A program made the translations under genes and the position numbers. From the NCBI GenBank assembly GCA_016713875.1, contig JADJOI010000003.1, forward strand, positions 930,001-994,000: a DNA stretch of 64,000 nucleotides, written 5' to 3'. Positions within the stretch are counted from its first letter, which is position 1; each line of letters begins with the position of its first letter. Source of the stretch: Flavobacteriales bacterium. Lineage in GTDB: Bacteria; Bacteroidota; Bacteroidia; Flavobacteriales_F; PHOS-HE28. The notes under the pieces were generated by a model. It saw only the letters and a program-made list of their open reading frames with translations. It was not told the origin of the DNA and ran no database searches. Of the stretch, positions 58,551 to 64,000 are shown piece after piece.

Positions 58551-61463
58551 ATGCGCCACCTCTTCGCCCTTTCCATCCTGTGCACGGCCGCTCCTGCGCT
58601 GGCCCAACGCAGCTACACCTATCGCTCGGTGCCTGGGGACCTCACCGACACGCGCATCTACACCTTGGACAACGGCCTGGAGGTGTGGCTGAGCCGCAAC
58701 CCGGATGCACCGCGTGTGCAGACGAACATCGCCGTGCGGGCCGGAAGCAAGAACGACCCGGCCGACGCCACCGGACTGGCCCATTACCTGGAGCACATGC
58801 TCTTCAAGGGCACCTCCCGGATCGGAACGTCCAACTGGCCCGAGGAGCAGCGGCTGCTGAAGGCGATCAGCGACCAATACGAACGGCGCCGCGACACCAG
58901 GGACGAGGCCGGGCGGGACGCCATTTATCGGACCATCGACAGCCTCAGCCAGCTGGCGGCGGCGCTTGCCGTGCCCAACGAGTACGACAAGATGGTGAAG
59001 AGCATCGGCGCGCGCGGGACCAACGCCTACACGAGCACCGAACGCACCGTCTACATCAACGATGTGCCCAGCGATGAACTGGAGAAGTGGATGATGATCG
59101 AGAGCGAGCGCATGCAGGAGTGCGTGCTCCGGCTGTTCCATACCGAACTCGAGACCGTCTATGAGGAGTTCAACCGCAACCAGGACAACGACGGCCGGCT
59201 CGCCTACCAGAAGAAGAACGAACTATTGTACCCGCATCACCCGTACGGGACACAAACGACCATCGGCAGGGGAGAGCACCTGAAGGACCCGAGCATGGAG
59301 AAGATCCACGCCTTCTTCAAGGCCTGGTACGTGCCCAACAATATGGCCGTGGTGCTTGCGGGCGACATCGACCACGACCGGACGATCGCGCTCGTGGACA
59401 AGCACTTCGGCAAATGGGTGGCACGGGAGGTGCCTCGCTTTGACCACGACCCGGAACGCCCGCTCAACGGCCCGGTGGTGGCCGAGGTCACAGGACCTGA
59501 CCGGGAATGGGCCACCCTGGCCTGGCGTTTCAAGGGGACCGGCAGCGCCGATCCCCTGATGCTGGAGCTGGTGGCCGGCTTGCTGAGCAATGGACAGGCG
59601 GGCCTGTTCGACCTCAACCTGGTGCAGGCGCAGCGCGTGCTCGATGCTTCGGCCTTTGCCATGGAACAGGCCGACCACAGCGAGTTCAACATCCGGGTGG
59701 AGCCGCGCGAAGGACAGTCGCTGGAGCAGGCCCGCGATCTGGCCCTGGAGCAGCTTGGTCTTCTGGCGAGCGGCACCTTCGACGACTGGCTCATCGGCGC
59801 CGTGGTGAACGACCTGAAGCTCCAGCGCATCCGCCAGTGGAGCGACAATAACGGACGGCGTGCCGCGGCCATGACCGATGCCTTCATTCTGCGCAAGGAC
59901 TGGAAGGAGGTGCTGGCCGAGCACGACCGCATGGCCGCGATCACCAAGGACCAGGTGATGGCCTTCGTGAAGGAGCGGCTCGGCGCCGACCACGTCTGCG
60001 TGCTGAAGCGCTCCGGCGAGCGGACCGGCGTGCACAAGGTGACCAAGCCGCGCATCACGCCCATCGACATCAAGCGCGAGGGAAAGAGCGAATGGCGGCG
60101 TGCATGGGAGCAGGTCCCGGGCGCTGAACTGACCCCGGAGTTCGTGGATTTCGCCACGGCCATCGAGCGCCTCGACCTGGGCAAGGGGATCGAGCTCGCC
60201 CGTGTCCACAACCCGTCCAACGAGCTGTTCAGCCTGCGCTACATCCTGGACCTGGGCACCGACCACGACAAAGCGATGGAGGTGGCCGTGAAGTTCCTGC
60301 CCTACCTCGGCACCACCCGGTATTCCGCACCCGAACTGCGGAAGGAGCTCTTCAAGCTGGGCCTTTCGCTGGATGTGTTCGTGGGCAACGACCGGTGCTA
60401 CGTGACCCTCAGCGGCCTGGAGCGGAACCTGCGTCAGGGTGTGGTGATGCTCGAGCATGTGCTGGCCGAGTGTCGTCCGGATGCGGAAGCCCTCGCCGGG
60501 TTGATCGCGGACATCCGGAAGGAGCGCCAGGACCAGGCCCGGAACAAGGGGGTGCTGCTCTCCGCCGCGCTCTTCAGCCAGGCCCGGTATGGCGCCCGTT
60601 CCCCGTTCAACGATGTGCTCACCGACGCCGAACTGAACGCGTTGAAGGCGGAGGACCTGGTGGCCCGCCTCCATGGGCTCACCTCCTACAAACACCGTGT
60701 GTTCCACTACGGAAGACAGGGGATCGACCAGGTGGAGGCCCTTTTGCGCGAGCTGCACACCACCCCCGCGGAACTGCGGGCGCTGCCTCCGGAGCGCGCG
60801 TATCCTGAAGTGCCGACCACCCGCAACGAGGTGCTCTTCGCCGAGTACGACATGGTGCAGACCGAGATGCTGCTCGTGAGCAAAGCGGGCCTCTTCGACG
60901 TGGAGAAAATGCCCTACGCGGCGCTGTTCAATGAGTACTTCGGCAGCGGTCTTAGCAGCATCGTGTTCCAGGAGATCCGTGAGTCGAAGGCGCTCGCCTA
61001 CGGGGCGAGCGCGAGCTACACCACCCCGGCCGAGAAGCAGGAAGCGCACTACGTGCGCGCCTTCATCGGCACCCAGGCGGACAAACTGCCCGATGCGGTG
61101 GACGCGATGCTGCGCCTGATGAACGACATGCCCATGGCCGAGGCCCAGTTCGAAGGGGCACGGACCGCCGCGCGCAAGGTGATCGCCAGCACGCGCATCA
61201 CCCGGGAGAACATCTACTGGCAGTGGGACGCGACCCAGCGTCGGGGCCTCGAAACCGATGTCCGCAAGCTCGTCTATGACCGGATCCCGCAGATCACCCT
61301 GCAGGATATGAAGGTCTTCTTCGACCGGGAGATCAAAGGGCGGCCATACACGTACTGCGTCATCGGCAAGGAGAGCGCGATGGACATCGAAGCCCTGGAG
61401 CGCCTGGGCCCGGTGCGGAAGCTGGATCGGGCCGAGCTGTTCGGGTTCGAGGTGGCCCCCTGA
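58551..61463 (+). CDS. Full-length M16 zinc peptidase (insulinase/pitrilysin-like)
   Basis: A 970-aa secreted protein with all four M16 domains in one chain. The signal peptide ends PALAQ. Zinc site ATGLAHYLEHMLFKGTS (HYLEH), with the distal Glu in LETVYEEFNRNQDND. Domain 2 includes HHPYGTQTTIGRGEHLKDPS. The C-terminal half has FQEIRESKALAYGASASYTT, the M16 R/Y motif. Substrate unknown; peptides in the periplasm are likely. It lies in a cluster with the two-subunit M16 pair and T9SS cargo genes. Confidence 0.9.
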   Translation: MRHLFALSILCTAAPALAQRSYTYRSVPGDLTDTRIYTLDNGLEVWLSRNPDAPRVQTNIAVRAGSKNDPADATGLAHYLEHMLFKGTSRIGTSNWPEEQRLLKAISDQYERRRDTRDEAGRDAIYRTIDSLSQLAAALAVPNEYDKMVKSIGARGTNAYTSTERTVYINDVPSDELEKWMMIESERMQECVLRLFHTELETVYEEFNRNQDNDGRLAYQKKNELLYPHHPYGTQTTIGRGEHLKDPSMEKIHAFFKAWYVPNNMAVVLAGDIDHDRTIALVDKHFGKWVAREVPRFDHDPERPLNGPVVAEVTGPDREWATLAWRFKGTGSADPLMLELVAGLLSNGQAGLFDLNLVQAQRVLDASAFAMEQADHSEFNIRVEPREGQSLEQARDLALEQLGLLASGTFDDWLIGAVVNDLKLQRIRQWSDNNGRRAAAMTDAFILRKDWKEVLAEHDRMAAITKDQVMAFVKERLGADHVCVLKRSGERTGVHKVTKPRITPIDIKREGKSEWRRAWEQVPGAELTPEFVDFATAIERLDLGKGIELARVHNPSNELFSLRYILDLGTDHDKAMEVAVKFLPYLGTTRYSAPELRKELFKLGLSLDVFVGNDRCYVTLSGLERNLRQGVVMLEHVLAECRPDAEALAGLIADIRKERQDQARNKGVLLSAALFSQARYGARSPFNDVLTDAELNALKAEDLVARLHGLTSYKHRVFHYGRQGIDQVEALLRELHTTPAELRALPPERAYPEVPTTRNEVLFAEYDMVQTEMLLVSKAGLFDVEKMPYAALFNEYFGSGLSSIVFQEIRESKALAYGASASYTTPAEKQEAHYVRAFIGTQADKLPDAVDAMLRLMNDMPMAEAQFEGARTAARKVIASTRITRENIYWQWDATQRRGLETDVRKLVYDRIPQITLQDMKVFFDREIKGRPYTYCVIGKESAMDIEALERLGPVRKLDRAELFGFEVAP

Positions 61464-61510
61464 GGCAGCACAAGGCCCGCTTCCATCGTCCTTGCCCTGA
61501 AGACCATCCC

Positions 61511-62794
61511 ATGAAGCACATCCTCCTCGCAGCATTGTCCGTCGCGACCGTGGCCGTTCGCGCACAGACCTTCTTCTATGTCGATCAGATCTCGGTCGCC
61601 CCCGCCGCGCCCGCTCCACAGGACAACATCACCATCGCCCTTTCCGGGGGGCTGGCCAGCACGGGCGCCTACGTGGTCAGCGCTTCGGCCAACGTCACCG
61701 GCAACACCGTCACACTGAACGTGGTGGCCGCCGACCCAGGGGGCTTCACGGTGATCGTTCCGCACACCGAACAGATCCCTGTGGGCCCTTTGCCGACCGG
61801 CACCTACACCATCGTGATCAACGGCACCTTCGTCGGGGACTTCGCTCCGCAACCCGAGCACACCTTCGTCGTGTCCGGCGGAGGCCTTCTCCCCGCCTGC
61901 GACAGTCTGGACATCCTCTCCGTGCAATGGGCACCGTTCGATCCTGGTGCAGTGGAAGTGATGGTGAGCAATGGCAGCAGCGAGCTGTTCAGCTACCCGG
62001 CCTTCGTGTTGCTCGATGATCAAGGCGACACCCTGGCGGTGGAGCAACCGAACTTCTTCGGGATCGGTGGCGGTCCGCAGATCCACACGCTCGCCGTGCA
62101 TCCCCTGGCGCAGATGCCCTCGACCCCCTTCACGGCCACCCTGCACCTGTGGACCTGGTTCTACGACAGCCTGGCCTGTGAGCTGCCGGTGAACGTGGAC
62201 CTGTGCCCATCCGGCCCCTGCGCACCGGTGCAGGTGCATCTTGGCAACTTCGGAGGTGCCATCGTCACTGGCCTGTTCGATTGGAACCTGCTGGATGGCG
62301 GCGGGAACACCGTGTTCTCCGGCACTTTGGAACTGGGCGCGTTGGAGTTCGATACCGCCACGGTGTGCCTGCCGCCCGGGACCTATACGCTGACGATGGT
62401 ACAGCCCCAACCCGTGGGCGGTCAGCTCTATTATGGGGTGAGCGCTGGTCCTCTGGGCTCGTCGACCGTGTCGGAGCCGTTCCTGTCCGGCGGCACGGTG
62501 AACGAGCTGCCGTTCACCCTCTACGAGGCGTGCATCAATGCGGGCCAGTCCGTGGGGTCACCATCCATGGGCGTTGACCTCATCGTTCAGCAGGAGGGCG
62601 GCTCGGTGGTCGTGATCGCACCGGAGCCGCTGGGTCTGGTGGAGTTGCTTGACATGCGTGGCCGCTCCTGCGCACAGGTCGCTGCGGCCGGTACCCGGTG
62701 TGTGCTGACGACCGATGGTGTCGCTGGTGGGGTGTTCCTGGTGCGGGTCGTGGGCGATGGCACGGTGAGGACCCTGCGCATTCTGGTCCCCTGA
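61511..62794 (+). CDS. T9SS-secreted protein of unknown function
   Basis: A 427-aa protein. The signal peptide ends AVRAQ. Beta-rich Ig-like segments (ITIALSGGLASTGAYVVSAS, GTYTIVINGTFVGDFAPQPE, TVCLPPGTYTLTMVQPQP) and a C-terminal domain with VELLDMRGRSCAQVAAAG and GVFLVRVVGDGTVRTLRIL, which fits a T9SS sorting domain. No catalytic motif. 47 bp after the M16 gene, perhaps in one transcript. Confidence 0.72.
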   Translation: MKHILLAALSVATVAVRAQTFFYVDQISVAPAAPAPQDNITIALSGGLASTGAYVVSASANVTGNTVTLNVVAADPGGFTVIVPHTEQIPVGPLPTGTYTIVINGTFVGDFAPQPEHTFVVSGGGLLPACDSLDILSVQWAPFDPGAVEVMVSNGSSELFSYPAFVLLDDQGDTLAVEQPNFFGIGGGPQIHTLAVHPLAQMPSTPFTATLHLWTWFYDSLACELPVNVDLCPSGPCAPVQVHLGNFGGAIVTGLFDWNLLDGGGNTVFSGTLELGALEFDTATVCLPPGTYTLTMVQPQPVGGQLYYGVSAGPLGSSTVSEPFLSGGTVNELPFTLYEACINAGQSVGSPSMGVDLIVQQEGGSVVVIAPEPLGLVELLDMRGRSCAQVAAAGTRCVLTTDGVAGGVFLVRVVGDGTVRTLRILVP

Positions 62795-62819
62795 CCCGCG
62801 CAATTGCGACCTTCGGCCC

Positions 62820-64000
62820 ATGAGCGGGGAGGGGCACGAGATCACGGCCGGGATCATCAACATCGGCGACGAGCTGCTGATCGGCCAGACGCTGAACACC
62901 AACGCCTCGTGGCTGGGCGAACAGTTGTCCCTTCAGGGCATCAGGCCTGTGGAGGTGCGCACCATCGGCGATGACCGGGAGCAGATCCTGACGACGTTGA
63001 GCGGGGCCACCGCGGATGTGGTCCTGATCACCGGCGGCCTGGGACCCACCAAGGACGACATCACGAAACACACCTTATGCACCTTCTTCGGCACCCGGTT
63101 GACCCGGAGGCCGGAGGTGGAGGCACGGATCGAAACCCTGTTCGCCCGGATGGGCCGTCCACTGCTGGAGATGAACCGGACACAGGCCGACCTGCCTGAA
63201 GCCTGTGCGGTGATCCCCAATCTGAACGGTACGGCCAGTGGCATGTGGTTCGAGCGACCGCGCGAAGACCGCGATACCCCGCGCGTGTTCATCAGCCTGC
63301 CCGGCGTGCCATACGAGCTCAAGGGGATGATGGAGACCGAGGTACTGCCCCGACTGCGGACGACCTTCTCACCCCCGGTGATCGTGCACCGCACACTGCT
63401 CACCACGGGGGCCGGGGAGAGCCAGGTGGCCACGCGGATCGCGGCCTGGGAGGAAGGGCTCGATGGAACAGGGATCAAGCTGGCCTACCTCCCGAGCCCG
63501 GGTCTGGTGAAGCTGCGGCTGAGCGCCTATGCCAACCGCGATGCCCGGGTGGCCCGCGATCGGGTGGACCGCAAGGCGGAGGAACTGCGCGCCCTGATCC
63601 CCGACCTGGTGTTCGGCGAAGGGACGACCCGCCTCGAAGAGGTGGTCGGGGGGCTCCTTCGCGACGCTGGACAAACGTTAAGCCTTGCCGAGAGCTGCAC
63701 CGGCGGCTATCTCAGCCACCTCATTACCAGCGTGCCGGGCAGCTCCGCTTACTACATCGGCGGCGTGGTGAGCTACGCGAACGCCGTGAAGATGGAGGAG
63801 CTGGGGATCCCGGCGGGGATGCTCGAACTGAACGGGGCGGTGAGCCGGCCGGTGGTGGAGCAGATGGCCTCCGGTGTCCGTCAGGGTCTTCGGACGGACT
63901 GGAGCATCGCGTTGAGCGGGATCGCCGGCCCGGATGGCGGCACGCCCGAAAAACCCGTGGGCACCGTATGGATCGCCGTGGCCGGCCCCGATGGCGTGCG
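62820..64000 (+). CDS. cinA: CinA-family competence/nicotinamide-nucleotide amidohydrolase, 3' end outside window
   Basis: 393 codons are visible from the ATG at 62820. The N-terminal domain of the MoCF type has AGIINIGDELLIGQTLNTNA, then LITGGLGPTKDDITK and ISLPGVPYELKGMMETEVLP. The C-terminal amidohydrolase domain has LSLAESCTGGYLSHLITSVP (with the catalytic Ser), VSYANAVKMEELGIP, and ALSGIAGPDGGTPEKPVGTV. CinA with both domains removes pyrophosphate and deamidates NMN for NAD recycling. The frame continues past base 64000. Confidence 0.93.
   Translation, partial: MSGEGHEITAGIINIGDELLIGQTLNTNASWLGEQLSLQGIRPVEVRTIGDDREQILTTLSGATADVVLITGGLGPTKDDITKHTLCTFFGTRLTRRPEVEARIETLFARMGRPLLEMNRTQADLPEACAVIPNLNGTASGMWFERPREDRDTPRVFISLPGVPYELKGMMETEVLPRLRTTFSPPVIVHRTLLTTGAGESQVATRIAAWEEGLDGTGIKLAYLPSPGLVKLRLSAYANRDARVARDRVDRKAEELRALIPDLVFGEGTTRLEEVVGGLLRDAGQTLSLAESCTGGYLSHLITSVPGSSAYYIGGVVSYANAVKMEELGIPAGMLELNGAVSRPVVEQMASGVRQGLRTDWSIALSGIAGPDGGTPEKPVGTVWIAVAGPDGV

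Overview
This 64 kb window is GC-rich chromosomal DNA from a member of the Bacteroidota, most likely a GC-rich Flavobacteriales-type bacterium and possibly from a metagenome assembly. Reasons: many secreted proteins end in a type IX secretion (T9SS) C-terminal sorting domain; promoters carry the Bacteroidota -7 element TAnnTTTG; there is a TlpA-like protein with DUF4369/DUF5106-type upstream regions, a SiaC-like DUF1987 protein, a PIN-PhoH protein and a Bacteroidota-type Rhs core. The genus cannot be named from the sequence.

Layout. 1-5400: phenylacetate degradation. paaA-B-C-D run leftwards, followed by a hicB-hicA toxin-antitoxin pair and paaG, with overlapping start and stop codons at the last three junctions. 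paaE is divergent. 5400-13430: a secreted Cna-B-like protein, then a leftward operon made of an Rv1355c-like ThiF+nitroreductase protein, a FeeM/LuxI-like acyltransferase, a 7TMR-DISM histidine kinase and a receiver-PAS-kinase. A stand-alone receiver protein diverges from it. This looks like an undescribed small-molecule synthesis and sensing locus. 13490-20880: M1 peptidase, flavin halogenase-like monooxygenase, EF-G paralogue, outer-membrane barrel, GNAT. 20900-22650: a cobalamin riboswitch in front of a T9SS-exported beta-propeller, then tRNA-Thr(CGT).

22650-29500 is the accessory part. It holds a cluster of REP-like repeats around the stump of a Y1 (RAYT-type) transposase, an integrase remnant, small secreted proteins, an XRE regulator whose 5' end lies in an inverted repeat, and a short Rhs protein with a metallopeptidase tip followed by an LRR-like lipoprotein. 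A 191-bp palindromic element interrupts the Rhs gene. From about 26700 down to 23700 the sequence is visibly more AT-rich than its surroundings, which suggests transfer. 29500-50200: a 1295-aa repeat protein, TlpA-like thioredoxin, prfC, three T9SS cargo proteins, a candidate ncRNA, PIN-PhoH, SiaC and small secreted proteins. 50200-64000: an AT-rich MITE-like element, an FKBP lipoprotein, a divergent malate synthase homologue, three M16 peptidases, two more T9SS cargo proteins and the start of cinA.

Five genes (Rv1355c-like, M1 peptidase, EF-G paralogue, cobalamin-linked propeller, first M16) are broken by seven one-base indels with intact family motifs on both sides. I read these mainly as sequence errors. 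The Rhs interruption is different, because it is a real insertion.
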